From Lagopus muta (lineage: Eukaryota; Chordata; Aves; Galliformes; Phasianidae): a stretch of 64,000 nucleotides of DNA. Shown here piece by piece: positions 1 to 15,100 of this stretch. Where the stretch lies: contig NC_064447.1 of assembly GCF_023343835.1 (NCBI RefSeq), positions 7,580,001-7,644,000 on the forward strand. Reading direction: 5' to 3'. Position 1 is the stretch's first letter; each line of letters starts with the position of its first letter. The position numbers were made by a program, and so were the translations under genes. The notes below the pieces were generated by a model. That model did no database searches. It was not told the origin of the DNA and saw only the letters and a list, made by a program, of their open reading frames with translations.

Positions 1-15
1 AAACACATGCCCTAC

Positions 16-108
16 CTTATCATGGTTGTAGCCAGCCAACAACAGAAGCAGCGTCAGTGGCAATGCAATGTAAGATCCTTGGGCAATATCTTGCTCAGGT
101 AGTTTTCT
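16..108 (-). CDS. NOMO1: NOMO1 penultimate coding exon with membrane helix
   Basis: This exon encodes PEQDIAQGSYIALPLTLLLL and continues to AGYNHDK, the C-terminal transmembrane segment of NOMO. It is bounded by an AG acceptor (109-110) and a GTAGGG donor next to position 16. The final exon, a short basic cytosolic tail in relatives, must lie to the left of the window. Confidence 0.9.
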
Positions 109-3100
109 CTGAAAATAGTGTGTATAATGCATTTTATTATTTTTTAACAATTATTTTGCCTGGGAATTCTCTCAACTTTAACTAATTGTAGCAAAAGAAC
201 CATGTAGAACATCCAATCCTTCCCATCTGGTTTCCTTTCAAGCACCTAAAATTTATTCAACTTTCAATTTTCAGTCAGATCAGACCCATTCATCTGCTAA
301 TTTCTTCTTGGGGTTTGTTGATGTTTTTTAAAGCTAATTCACCAATGGTCAGTCTCCACTTTACAGTCAACCTGTTGTGCATCTTGCCTTCGCAAGCTGC
401 CTAAAACTCTCTGACCCCATTGATAACACCACAGCAGCCAAACTAGCACAACATCTTTCAGGCATATTTGCGTCCTTCATTATTAACTGCTGTTTCACCT
501 CATGTTTCACTGAACATGCAGTGATGCAGAAACGAAATAGATCATTTAAATATTACAGGACAAACACTTCCCTACACTGACTGCACTATTCAGCTCCAAG
601 GGTGCAAAAGACATCTCTCTCTCTTACAGGAGAGGAGATTTCTCCTGACATTAGTCTGAGAATCCATCTGCTTTGGGCTCCAAGAACTGAAAACTTTCAT
701 TTGGGCTTGCTGACACTTTTTTCCTCTATAAAAGTTTTTAAAGGGAATCCCAGCCACAATCTTATCTTCAGCCCCCAGTTACTGCATCCTTTCAGTTACT
801 GTCAAGGCTACAACTCCATTCTGAACTCCCCATTTGCCTCCCATAATATAACAGGTCATTACATCACTGTTCGATGCCTTCAACATGGCCAAAACCAAAT
901 TACCAAGTTTACTGCCACATTAATGTCTCTCATAAAGCTCTTTATATTTACGTTAATAGAAAGTTAGGCCAAGATCACAAGGTATATGCAGGCTACACTG
1001 CCCAGACATTGCTCTCAAGCTCAACATCTGAAATGAACATTTACCTATTTTGTACTTACAGTGGGACTGAAGACCAATGTAATATGCTTATGATATCCAA
1101 TGGAAGTGAAGGAAACTTGAGGCAGGATGTAGTCATACTGTGACTTAGACAACGTAGAATCCAGGAGCACCACGTAATTCTGTGGGTATAAAATAAACTC
1201 AAGGCTACAGCACCAGTAGCAGTCTGATGCAAAATTAGATTCAAAGGCAAAAGTCAGTTTAATAGACTTCACATGCTCTGAGACACAAGTCACCATCAGC
1301 ATGAATACAGTACTGAAGGCAAACCAGAAGTAATACTTCAGTGTGCTTAGGGGAAAAATAATAAAGCTAATTAAGCCAATTATTCAGAAATATTCTTACC
1401 TCTCCATCTCGGAGCAGTGGAGGGAAGTGGAAGAAAAGGGATTGGCCTAAGTTGACTGTATGAATTGGGTTGTCAAGATTTTCACTTTTATAAAGCTTCA
1501 CCTGTGAGGGAAAGAAGAGATCACAAGAGGTATTTCTGAGTCTGCACTAGAACAGCCCATACAACTATATGATAAAAGTACTTCAAAATTCATCACGGGC
1601 TGTATAAACAGAAACATATCAAGTATGAACATCTGGGTTTGTCCTAAGATGCTATGTGAAAAATCACAGAAAGAGACTTTTAAAATACAATTAAAATACC
1701 ATTAAGGAAAAATGATATTTTCCCATATCTAGATGTATTAGACATAGTCTGTGCTGTGCAATAAAGAGAATATAGTAATTCTTTTAAATAATCCCAACAG
1801 TTTCACAGGAATTTGGAGCTGGAGTTTGTTTCTAGTTTCTCTGGTAAGCTCATTTTGTTGAGTTTCAATTTCTCTGTCCTTACTTCACAAATTAGACATC
1901 CCAAGGTACAAAGTAAGCCTGAAATACTGAGAAAACAGTCTGCTCAGAAATGAGCGTAATTAAAAGAGGACTGCATCATACTCAGATAAGACTACAGAAT
2001 GCTTTCCAGTGACCCTGCAAAAAAACACTGGGAAATCAATGGCAAATGCAGTTGACAGAGATCACAGGCTTGAACTTACACATAACGTGGACAAATACTC
2101 AGAAGACGTAATCACATTTCCACTTAAATCAAACTGATTGATTTGCCGGAACGCAATAATATTAACATCATCGATGTCGCTGTTCCCAACCTGCAACATA
2201 CAACACAGTCATGTTTCTGCAGACAAAGAAAGAACTAAAGCAGGTTTCTTTCAAATGCTTTTCTGTCCTTAAAAAAAAGGCAAGCCAGTTTCGATAGTAT
2301 CAGTACAATCTACTGCCTACAGCTCTCACTTGCAGTACATAAGTTTCACTTGATTTTCTGAAACTTGTGTTGCCATTCACTTCCCTTTCCAACCAGCAAC
2401 CACTCTCAGCAAGAGATGGTAAGGACATGAAAGAATTCTGCCTGTTTTGCTGCAAAGGAGAGCATCTTGGTCAGGCATGAGTCTGAGTTCAAATAATGAC
2501 TATCTTCTACTGAAAAGCTCTAGGCAACTAACTAATTAACTAAGGTTAATTAACCTCTGCCAGGTGTCAAGAGATAGGTGAGTAGTTTGAGTCTGTAAGG
2601 ATGGACTATTTAACAAGATCTCATCAGTCCTAAATTCAAAGTTATTGTTACATTTTACAAAGATTTCCTAGTCTGGATGACAACTTCATCTGCATCGAGA
2701 CTGCAAGATTTGGACCAAAGAAACCACAGCAAGTGGTATTTATTGATCCGTAATTGAATATTAAGAGAAATAATACAACAATTTATCACAATTTCAAATC
2801 ATCATTTCTCTGTCCCACATCATAAAAGAACACTGAAAAGTAAGCTGCATATTTATTCTCTTATTTCTTAACACATAGCTTTTGTGCTGCAAAAGAATCC
2901 TTTTCACTTGTTTACTGGTTGGGCCATATTGCAATTCTAAGCTATGGTGCTGACACAATAGGAGCTAACTTGCTGAAAGCCACTTGACTAAACAGAATGC
3001 ATTCAAATACACTGCTGTCAATTTAATGCCTACACAGATGCATTTTAAATGTAATGGATACCACAAAATTAAAAAAAAAAAAAAATTACCTCAATTGCCC

Positions 3101-6100
3101 GGTGCTGTGGTAAAGCTCTTTCAATATGATCATTGCCTTCAGCTTTGAGTTGTACGTGATACACACAGCCTGGCTACAAGCAACATTCAGATGATAAGTC
3201 TTAACACTAAATAGCATGTACTTTAATTTTAGAAGACAGTAGTGAATTTTCCAACGTTCCACAAGTTTTCTTATCCTAAATAGATAATTTAACTCACTAA
3301 CTCCTTTAAGTGCGTTCATTTCCAGAAATTCAGTTGCTGCTTTTCCCACAGAACAGCTCACTTCACACATATGCTATACAGTCAACAAGATACACACACC
3401 CAATAGACTTCTAAGATACACTTGCAGAATTTTCACTTGAGAAGCTAAAGAGATGAGATTTCCCTGCTACAGCAGCTGTAGCACTGGTGAGACACATTCA
3501 TGTGTCACACCATGGGAGCTGTTCAGCTCTTGTGAAGGCAGTCACAAAGTTGCCCAGATCTGCACTATAAAAATGTTCCCCCTCTACAAGAAAGAATCAT
3601 CACTCACAGCCTGTCCTAACAAAAAGAGTCTCAAAGATCTTTGTGTGATGAAAAGACAAAAACCTGTAGCTGATTCATAAAACACATTGTATTGTTCCAT
3701 TACCACACTAACACAAACTTAAATGAGAGAAAGCTTCTCATCCTTACCAGGAGGCCACGCAGTCGGAACTTGCCCTCTTCATCAGTTACTGTATCTTCTC
3801 CATAGATGCTACACCCTTCCTGCCCCACAGCTTCTACCGAGACTCCTTGCTCAGGCTCTCCATTTAATGAAGAAACCGTGCCGTAACAGCTAGAGGGAGA
3901 AACAATTGCTAATTATGTGCAAATGCTGTTCTAATGTGTATTTTTAAGACATGATTGTTATAACTCATGAGAAAAGTACTTCATATATTTAGCATAGCAT
4001 GCAAAAGCAGAATTTGTAATGTATACACCTAGAACTGTTTCAAAGCATTTAAATTAGCTGCAGTTCAGAGGACAGCTTAAGGAATCCAAGTTCCCAACCC
4101 TTCAAGAAAAGTAAGACTTACCCCAGAGGGCAGGGAAAGGGAGGAGCCTTAAGTCAGACACCCAGAGTGCTACACAGTCCCCAGAATAAATCTCTCCTCT
4201 CCCACTGAACACAGCATAAGCCACTCACAGTGCTACTGACACGGTACCTTCTTAGCAATGTTTTTCCTTACAGTTGTGTCATGGGCTTAGCTAGTATATC
4301 CACATGCATGAAAAAAGGCTACAAACAGTACTCTCAAGCAGCACAGTATTTAAATTGTGCCTTCAAAAGTACCTCCAAGCCTTCAGAACAAACATATCAG
4401 AAGAAAACCCGTATTTTGCATAATGCATCCTGATACAGTGCATAGCATTTTGCACAGTTTATCATCTCCACTGACCTGTAAGCTGTTCTGTAACCAGTTA
4501 TCCGAATTTTAAGATTTTGTCCTTCCTGCACTTCAGTCATTTGCGATGATGGTTCAAAGCGAAATTCCTTCATCATGGGTTTAAAATAATACTGCCCTGG
4601 ACTCTGCAAAGATGCATAAAACAAGCTGTTGTGTCACTATCAATAAACAATTCACCGGCTCCAAACAAATATTTTTCTCTTAGAGCTCCCTAAAGACCTA
4701 CCCTTCTCTGTTCTAGCTATAGTTTAAGCTGTCTGGAAAATATAAACAGGGAACATCAGACAGTGAACTGGTGGAGCTCTACCAGAAAATAAAGCCTGAA
4801 AAGGGAAAAGAACTATGACTCTAATACTTCATCACAGCTGCAAGGAAAGGAAAGTGACCAGGAGAGAAGGAAGTTTGGAAGGAAACTATTCAGTCATGTC
4901 TACACAAATGTACATATCAATAATCTTATTAAATTTGTTTCCTCTAAAGACTACAATGAACCAAGCCTGTTTGCTGGTGATCATGTTTACAGACTGCAAG
5001 TTTCTAAATGAGATCAATCAACATCATCCATTGCATGTTGGGGACAAAACTTCCTCCAGCTTATATTTCACATCTTCCACTAGCTAACATTTTAAGTGCT
5101 AGTAGAACCTACATCTCCCAGCATGAGTTATGATTTCATATATCTTCCTGTCACTAAGGAGCACTGATTACATCTCTCTTTTGGAGGGCAAAGTTACACA
5201 GCACTACACACACAATCACTTTCAGAACAATCGATTTTAACTTACCAGATTGGAAAAGGTCAGCATGCCATTATCCTGCGTAAGGAGGTTGGATCGGAAC
5301 ACCCCTCCACTGAGAGACAGGAGTACTCCAGCAAGAGCCTGGTCATCCTCAGATTTAATCTGTTTTAACAAAAGCCATAGCTATAATTGTAAGAGAACAT
5401 TCTCTCATGAAAAGATGCTCAACTCAGAAGCCTCTAAGAGTATGCTAGCCACATCTGCATTGTCACGCTGCAGGGCTACAGAACTTTCTGCTCTCAGGAT
5501 CTGAGCAGACACAGGCACATGTACCAAACACACCAGAACAGCCACTCTCCAATTCACAGGACATGGTAGGGACCAGAACAAAGTATCCCAAGACTAAAGC
5601 CAGGTTCCAGCTGGACCAGGTTGTACAAGAAAAAATCCCCTTCAGATACAAGAGAAGGTTGTCAAGTTCTGCAAAAGCAAATAAATCCAGTCTTTTGGAT
5701 TACAAGCTCTTATTTTTACTCCATAAAAAATGTGCAGCAAGTCACAACTAAATCACTGAGATTTGTTTCCATTATGATAAAGTTACCTGGTTCCCATATT
5801 CCATACTTGTTTGTGTTTCCCTGGGACACGTGGGTTAACATTTTTGCCTGTCTAGCTTTAACAAAACACCATTCAGAAACTTAAGCACTTAGACGTGCTT
5901 ACCTCAAATGTCACACCAGCAAGAGCAAAAGCTTTGAAGTCACCAACTGTTCCTTCTACTGCAGTCAAAACAAATCCTTCTTTCTGGGCAGTAACTGTAT
6001 ATTCCAAGTCACTGTGGAGAGGCCCAACACTTCAAAATACAAGGAAAGAAACATTCACTTCAGAAGAAGCATTTGAATATCACACAGGTGTGTTGTCAAG

Positions 6101-9100
6101 TCACTATGGCACTTAAACGAAAGAATCCAAAACATCAAAACAGATCTGCTAATTACCTGTAAGCACCTTTGTCATCAGTGAAAACCGTGATGAGAGGAGA
6201 AGGCGCTCCCTTTTCACCAATGACAATCTCAACACCTTCCAATTCAGGATGAATCCGCCCTTCCATAAATAAGCCTGCTTTCCCATGAATCTCTATCAGC
6301 TTTCCAGGACAGCTCTCTTGGTCGTTGCAAAGGGGATTCAAAACAAACAAGTCAAGAATACACTCAATATTACATCTTACAGCAAGAGTTTTACTACTTC
6401 TAAAGAAACAGTCGAAGCTCTTTTGCCTTGGAGTCAGACATCAACCTACACAATATATGGCTCCTTGTCACACCTTAAAACATCCAAACATTCACCAAAT
6501 TCACAAACTGAGTTCCAAAGCTGTAAGCACGTGGTTAGCATAAAAAATCTGGATTCGCTAAGTGCTTCGTAGGTTCACAACGTACCATGCACTGCAGCCA
6601 CGTGGAAAACATTCCAACAGCAACAAAATTTTCTGACATCAAACAGAAGTCAACGTATGCCATGTTTAGTGACAGGTAAATTTTTTTTTTTTTAACATTA
6701 TGTACTTAGACTGTGCACAACAAAGAAGCACATAAAAGGTACCGCATGTTTCCCAGACGCTTCAAATACAGGATGTTCATTTAGGAATCCTAGGGCAAGA
6801 TGGACACTGATACAACAGGCAGCACAACTGACTGCTGGTAGCCCTCACAATTTTAGAAGTGTGAGGGTTTTTGTTTGTTTGTTTGTTATGGGTTTGTTGT
6901 TGTTGTTTGTTTGTTTCTAGCTACTTTTATTGGTCTAACGTAATACAAAGGAAAAACTGACAGGAACTTCAACTGATTATCATACTCAAAATACACCTAG
7001 CACCTGCACAGCTATTTTTCTCAATAAGTGTAATACAAGTAACTGAGAATCTGCTGTAATATCCAGAAATTGTATTTATATTTACCTCCACTAACAACTG
7101 TTTCCACATAAGGTGGGTAGAAAAGAAGCTCTTTTGAAGACGGTGTCACGGTGATTTTCTCTCCAGACCTACAAAAACAAGACAGCATTAGAAGAAAATG
7201 AAATCAGTGTCTCTCACATAGGACAAAGCACTGCGTATTGACCTCAGAACACTTCTAAATACACTAAGGGGAAAACACCAGCAATAATATAAGCAAAATT
7301 CTTACAGTGTGCTATTAGTTTTCATTTTGCTAACAGTCAGCCAGAACAGATACCCACAGCTCTTTCCTATGTGGAATAGATCAGTATTTTGTTTGTTGGA
7401 AAACCGAGACAGCAGTCCAAAGAAAACATCCTTCCCATCAGAGCTTGGTAGTACCTTGCCCAGTATGAAAATTCATATAAAAATGGTCCTTGAAGTTCCT
7501 CCACCATCTCCTGCACTGGTGGCTTTGTTCCCTCCTCTTCTTGGCCCTTCTTTTCTCTCTCCTGTCGGCGGGTCTCAATTTCTGCCAGCTGCTGCTCCCT
7601 GCGCAACTCCTGCACAGATTTCAATGGCCCTAAAACTAAGGCAGGTTCACTGTCAATAGATGACCTGAAAACATAGCGAAGATAACAAAATAAGCTCATT
7701 TCATACAAAGGAAAAGATACTGTTTTATATGTTAATTAGAGTCTTTACAACACAGCAGACACATCCCAGATATTTTTTTAAAGGCATTCCCTTCAATCTT
7801 GCTCTTTATTGCAAGCATAACTAAAACTTTCATACTCCTAACAATCAGTTACTGCTTGACCATAGGGGCTACTGGTAACGTAGCAGGTCCAGTTGGAAAG
7901 GACCTATTTGTAACACATTATATTCACATATTCTGCCACATCATGCTATAACCATTCAAGAAGTTATAGCCCTGCTGTCTCCTTCTTCCCTGCCACATCT
8001 AAGCACCCAAATGCGTAGCCAGCATAAAATAACTAAATAACATGCAGCTACAACTCAACCATTTTGCAGAATCCAGCACCCTAACTTAAGCTTCACTTAG
8101 TTTCCATAATAGAATCTCAGTTCTGCAACAAGGAACATAGTCCAGCTCTGCTGCAGTGGAATGACCTCCCACAGAAGCAGTGACAAGTCAGAGCGAGCAG
8201 CAAATTCTTAAGCCAAAGGAACAGTTTGCAAGAGTGCCTTTAACAAAGCTGCCTCCACAGTCCCCAGTAGTCTCAAAAAAACCCCACCAGCCAGGACTAT
8301 TAGTATAAAATCCACCCTCTTGCTAAATTGCTTTTAAAATTCTAATGGCTCTCTTCTGTCTCAGTGCTTCTTTTCTGGCTGCTGTTGTTGCCCAGCAGTT
8401 GCAGTTGTGGGCTCATTAAACTCAGGGACTCAAGGAAGGGCTATTGAGGAAATCTGTTTCTCCACAAAGATGCTTTCTACACTCTAAGTTTGAGACCCTC
8501 TAGTCCAGAGTAACTGAACATCAGGAAAGCATTAAAACACTCATTGTTATCACCCACTTTCAGGCAGATCTGGCACCTCACACAATTAAAGCTATTCACA
8601 AATCAGTGCTTCCCAATGAGCTGTCTGTTCAGCTAAACATAAACTGGCACATTAGTGTGTAATCACTCAGCATACTTTTCCTCTTATAGCTCTCCCCACA
8701 TCAATAACAATGCTCTAAAGCAGCAGATTCTTATTCTGAGGTAATAAACTAAGAAAAAAATAGTCCTGGTGCTAAACAGCGCGGAGAAAACAAAAATAAT
8801 ACCTTCTCAATTCAGAAATTTTGGTTCATTAAAATGCATAATCACTCAGAAAATCATTTCTTTTTACCATGTCATACAAGCAGGAAGAAGCTATACTGAA
8901 ATCAAGTGACTATGTACAAAACGAGGGCTGAGAATTATTTCTCTGTCTACAAAGAACTCAAAGAACAGCTTAAAAACCTCCTACAGTCCAGTGTAGGGTG
9001 CCATTCCCTTGAAAGTAGCCACTGGGGTATTAAAACCAGAATAAAACTTTATGAGAGGGATGTCTTTCCTCCTCTTTTTACAGCCACATTATTTCTTTGT

Positions 9101-12100
9101 TCTTACTTAATGGTAATAGTCACATCCATCAGTTTATCTGTTACAATCGTGCCAAGGACATGGTGTCGAACAGCAGTGAGCGTCAGTATACTAGGGGAGG
9201 ACCTGTAAATCAAAACAACAAAGAGATGAACTTAAGGTTCCCTCCTAAAGAAAATAATCGGATGTTATTCAGCTGATTTTGTACTCCCACCATAAGCAGA
9301 AAGATCTTTATAAAACACAATACATTAACTACACAACAAAGCTGTAGTGCTAATGGGATGGCATATTGCAAAGGTGGCATTTTGCAGACGTGAAACCCCA
9401 ACTACTGCGTGGCATTGGCCAAATTTCTTCCTTCCTTTGTGCTTCCCATCTCCTCTCAAGCTGATGTTGATTTGATTGAATTCATATGTACAATCTCTAT
9501 ACGCATCAGAGGAACATTCACAGGTTAACAATACTGGGAGTGGTTCACAAAGATGCCCCAGATCTAATGGTACTTTGCTGCAGAAAGGTGTTCCTCTTTC
9601 AATTCATGTATTCAGTTTGTGCTGGCTGATATTTAGAGGATCCCTCTTTGAAGTACTTTTGATTCAATAAAAGAATTCAGTAGCGGGAAAAAAAAATATT
9701 TTAATGCTGAATTTGTTTCCTGTTCAGGAATTAGAAGCAGTCAGGGAGCAGAAAGCCTCTTTATAGGAGCAAAGCCATTAAGCACATTGCCAAATCATGA
9801 CCTGGATATAACCTGGACAAGACAAAGCATGGCTGACTGGGGAGGATCCGCACTGCCCACTGGTAATTAGGGTGAATATCTATTCAGCCTGCAAAACAGA
9901 GGTGAGCAGCATCACCACAGACAGTTGCTGATACCAGGGATGTACAAGTGCTACGTGCTCTCTAGTAAACATAATATACCACTTTTTGCATTTCAACCCT
10001 TACAAGCCATCAACATTTTTCACTGAAAAGTCTCTCCTTTGTTACAAAGCAAAAAAGCATTAAAGATGGACAGCAGGCAGACTGAAACATCCATCTGAAG
10101 CAGCAAAAGCATCTTTAAAGCCTATCTTTAGTCACATTTTTCTTTTTTAAAGGGCAAGAAAACACGCCTGATACATTTTGCAAAGGCTTTCTTCTATTGG
10201 TTAGAGCCAGTCATAACAACTCATCCTGAATTCCTGAAAGAAAGTAGTTGCAGCAGAAGGAAGCTTTATGAAAGCACACTGAGAGGTGTACAATTGAAAG
10301 CAGATTCTGCTCTTACGTGTCATAAGTGTAATACTCGTGTTCAAACTGGTGGCAGGAACGTGGGGTTACTTCGTACACACCTGTAAGCAGGAAGCCAAAG
10401 AATGATCCACTGATACACAAACAAAGAAATAAAGCTTACTGAGTTGCCTGAATTCTGAAGACTACTTATGACCTGAGGTACAGAAAGAATTGCCAAGTTT
10501 GACTACAGTAAGTTCATTCGTCTCTTCAGTCACAGATCACTACTGGAAGCTGTGTTGACTTTCTAATGTACACTGATACAAAATGTGGCACCTCAACAAA
10601 GAGGCACATAAAAACAGTTACAAATATAACAGACCAAAGTCAGAAGCAATCTATTGTAATTTCACAGCTGATGGCCTTGGAGTTTCAGTGGTGGCTCTTT
10701 AATCCATTAGTGAACTGTGAATGAAACCAAAGACTCTAAGGATGAGCTATGCAAAGCTGAAAATAGAACCAAAATCAAATGCATTGGTTAACTGTCCTGT
10801 TAATGGGCAGTAACAAGTAATTAGCTCTAAAAAATTCAAAGTGAAAAAATGCAAAACATTAAAACATTACTTTTTCTTGTTACAAATAACCCTGTGGTAC
10901 CATTAATAGCTATCCTTCAGGAATCCTGTATTGAAATGAAACTTCTATTGATCAGTTACATTCCAATTACAGAATCAAACAAGATTATTCTAACATGCCA
11001 GACCAATGCCATTCATCTACTAAAAAAGAAAAAAAAATAGAGAATTTATATGCTGAAACCTCAGAAGCCACAACAGACTGTTGGAATTACCAGTAGCTTT
11101 GATTGAATGATTCTTTTTCTTTATTCAAGTAATATTTTATAGCTGTTACCTGGCTTTGAAAGACAGAATCTATTAACTCCTTTAGACAAGTTATAAACAC
11201 CAACGTTCTCTGGTCCATTTCCATCCTGGTAAAATTCCTGTGAAGCCACAACACAATTACTATTAGCAACTACTGAACAGCAAAATGAAAATAGCTTTTG
11301 CCTAATGGTACATTAATGCTTCTCTCTTACAGCAAAGAACAGCAGAAGACCATTTCACCAAATCTAAGAGACAAATCTCAGAGCACAGTCAGCATTAGAG
11401 CTCCTGTGCTACAAGACCACCTACAGGCATGAGAAAGCTTTGATTCCAAGTGCAATCCAACCTACGTACACATGCTAATGAAAAAACAGGAGGACGTTTT
11501 TTATACACATACCAGTGTAATTGCATGAGAAAGGGAACACCTCAGCATATATCCAGTCTGCCTGAATTCTACTCCTGAAACATCTTCTTCCATGATTTCC
11601 ACCTCCAGTGATTTATTCTTCCAGCACCAGTCTTCATGTATAATGCTTACTGGAATACACATCACAGAAAGTTTTTAGTAATGTCAAATTGAATAAAAAC
11701 TGTTTTCATGGTGTAAAAAGCCCCTACCACACTGAATTCCCAGGCAAAAATCTTCAAAGTCAGATAAAAAAATAAATATCAGCACCAAAAAAATGCCTAA
11801 ACAGACAATACTAAGAAAACCTGATGCACGGGCACACAGCAATTTTCCCAACTTTTTCAAGTTTGAGACTAACTCCACGCTGGGTATCACATGCCACATG
11901 CCCAAAGTATACAGACTAACACAGATTTAGAGAGCAAGGTAAGACTTCCAGCAATTCCCTATGATCCTACCTTTGTACTTGCCAGGTAGCACATTTTCAA
12001 ACGTGAAGGCTACTGAGTCAGTACTTGCAGAGAGCTGGAGGTTACGTTTCTCACCCTGGCGGCTCAGAGACTGTAACACCACCACCAAATCACCACAAGC

Positions 12101-15100
12101 ATCTGCACAGAAAGGACATCAGAACATGAGCACACCCTGCCTTGCCGGCTTTCCTCCAGCACTAAATTTGTGGGTCCACCTCACTTAGCAGAGGACAAAA
12201 GTAACATCTGAGAGGACTCAGAGAAAAAGGAAGAGGTAAAAAAGGAGTTAAATTCTAATCATCATCTGCTGCAATCAGTGGGTACTCAAGGACAAGAGAA
12301 GAGAGCAACATTTGATTAAAGTAAGGAGAAAACATTAACAGGACAGAGGTTGCTAGTTTCTGGTGACACCCCTATCCTCCATTTTACAGGCAATGTATTT
12401 TCTCTGCATGCATTTTTCACTTCTGATACGTCTGACGCTGTTGGACAAAATGCCACGCATCAGCCAGCAACACTTCCTGCCAGAACTTACTGCCTTCTGG
12501 GGGAAATAAGTCAGAACTTATTGCTAGCAAGTATTAAAAACAGGTTCACAACTTCATCCCAAACATACTACTTACTAGGCTGTAAGGTCTCTTGATGAAA
12601 GACCTGTTTCCATCTACATACTAGGAGTCAACTTACTTATCTGTCGATGGGGCTTGACCACAACAAGTGGTTTTAAAGCAAGCGGATTTAAACAGTACTG
12701 ATTCACACATGCAGTGCTGAAGTTCTCCATTTCCATTTCACTTTCAAAACCACCTTACCTAAACAAGAGATCTTCCCCGAAACTGATGCCAAAAACTGAG
12801 AGAAGCTCACATCCATGACCGGTCTGTCTGTAACAGTAACAGGGAACACTTTGGGTTTCAAAGCCAATCCTGCTCTGGTCTCAGCCTCCGGAATAATTAC
12901 CTGTTGAACACAGGTCATCAGCACATCACCAGCTTTTAAATGTCAAATACATCCAAATCTGCTGAGTTCAAATGATTTATCAGATATCAGAAAATGGATA
13001 TTTAACCAAAAGTTGCAGCAAAACCAGCCTTTCAAAATATGGTTTTCAAAATTCCTCCAAAGAATTGCAGCAAATCTGAGCTGAAAATGATACAAAAGTT
13101 TCAAAAGTCCGGATGAGTTTCTACTCTGAGATCTCTCTTCTCCAGTTTCCACATGGCTATTTTATTTATCTAGGACAGTCAGAGACCTCATAACTGTGCA
13201 CTTCCTATCTCTCAGCCTGCACAGTCCTCTACAATGCCAGGTTCACTGTGGTTGTGCCATGGCTCTGCAGTGACCAGTAACCTCAGGAACCATCAGCACA
13301 CCTGAAAAAGGCACACATCACTTTTCTTTTACAGGAAAATATATGAAGATAAGAAGCTCTCTGAGGGACATTACAGAGGAGGAAAGAGGAAAAACTGAAG
13401 AAGAATAGAGGAGGAAGAGAAAACTGCTCAGTCTTAATGGGCTGAAGTCCTTTTCACAAGTATAAAGGGAACGGTGCATGAGAATTTCTGCTTACTAAAA
13501 AAAAAAACAAGCCTGTCATAGTTTAAATAGTGCAAACATTTAAAATGTAGCAAAATCTACAATTAGCTTCTCAAATTTTAGAAATTACGTGATTTAAATC
13601 TTCTAAAACCACTTAACAGTCCTACAGTGAAGAAACAGAAGTTCACTCTTACCTTAACACTGTATGCACCAGACTTTGCTTTAAAACAAAATGCTCCATG
13701 AGGGTCTGTTTCTGTTGTAACTGTTGATGCTCTGTCCTTGTCTTGAGGCACCATGGTTACCTTATATCTACTGATCTGCTTGACTGCATCAGGTAAACGA
13801 GTTACTGAGATCTGGCCACACACACTGAACCTTTAAAATAAATGGCAACCATCAGAATACATATCACAGTCCGACAAAACTCATAGAAAACACTTGTTTG
13901 AAAATTTCCTTGATAAGCAAACTTTGTTATCTTGAGGAACTACTACATGAATGGGCGTCAATTCCTCCTGAAAGAGGTTTGGCACAATACTGTATTAGAC
14001 AGTTACACAACTTTCAAACAAGAGGAAAATATCTGAAGTGCAGTGCCAGTGCCAGCAAACTCTCCTTTTTTTGGTTCATGCACAGTTCTACAATTGCTCA
14101 ATACCCTCATGTCGTAGAGCCTTTGCCTGCAAAGAAGGGATTATAAAAAGGGAATCTCCAAGGCTTAAGCAGTACTGAGCAAAGCACTGTGGATAAAACA
14201 TAATTTTGCACTTACGCTGTTCTATTTCTCTTTAGTTTCTTGAGTAACACTTAACTCCTAACAAGTAACAGTACACCAGATCAGGCATGGCCCCCTCTGA
14301 AGACACTGTGCATGCAGCAATTTACATTTTCATGACACTGGCACTTACCCTGTTGCAATGATGTCTGCTAGCTGAGGCGTATTTGGTGCAATCTTCACTG
14401 TGATTGTATCAAAGAAGAGGTGCTCCTTTCTGGCATGAATTGTGTATGTTCCTGTTGTTATGTTCTCAAGACGGAAAGATCCATCAGCTTTTGTTTTTAC
14501 TGGAACAAATAAAGTGGAGAGTTAAAAAAGCACAGCACGTTTTCACTGTCTATCTTTGTGTGTCAAAAGCACCAAAGGGCATTCATTGCTTTAGATTACT
14601 TTTAATTTAAATTGCACAACAATGAAACAATATTATGTTTCTTAAGAGACAAATCTTCATTTCTGTATTGCAAAGCAACACTTCTAATTTGGCAAATGTT
14701 CAAAGGAAATCATAAGAAATTCTCTACTACAGAACAAATGAACAGCTAATACTCTCATCTAAGCCAGAAAATATACAAAATTACTCAACTGTATGAAAAT
14801 CACTGTAATATGACAAATAAATTATGAAAAAAGTAATGTATTATCGTGAAGATTTAATTCAGTAGTAGCATACCCTACTACTCCTGTACTGGAGCTTATT
14901 AAAGACTTCCCTGTAGCAACACACACCGAGATCACTGCATACCTTTAATCTGATTGTTTAGTGTCACAGTGGCATCAGCAACTCCTTCTCCTTCAGGACC
15001 ATTCAACACTCTGCCTGTGACAGAGAAACCCATCACATGGAAAACAGGCTGAAATGGGAAAGAAAGTTAACATTAATCTTTAGCCAGCAGAAGCATTCAC

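Noticed and set aside
12636..12730. Open stretch reading LNPLALKPLVVVKP on the minus strand, as an extra NOMO1 exon
   Set aside because: Exon 12759-12900 joins directly in frame to 11971-12102 (SCL-DACGD), as in relatives; no good acceptor was found and the likeness to the neighbouring exon is weak.
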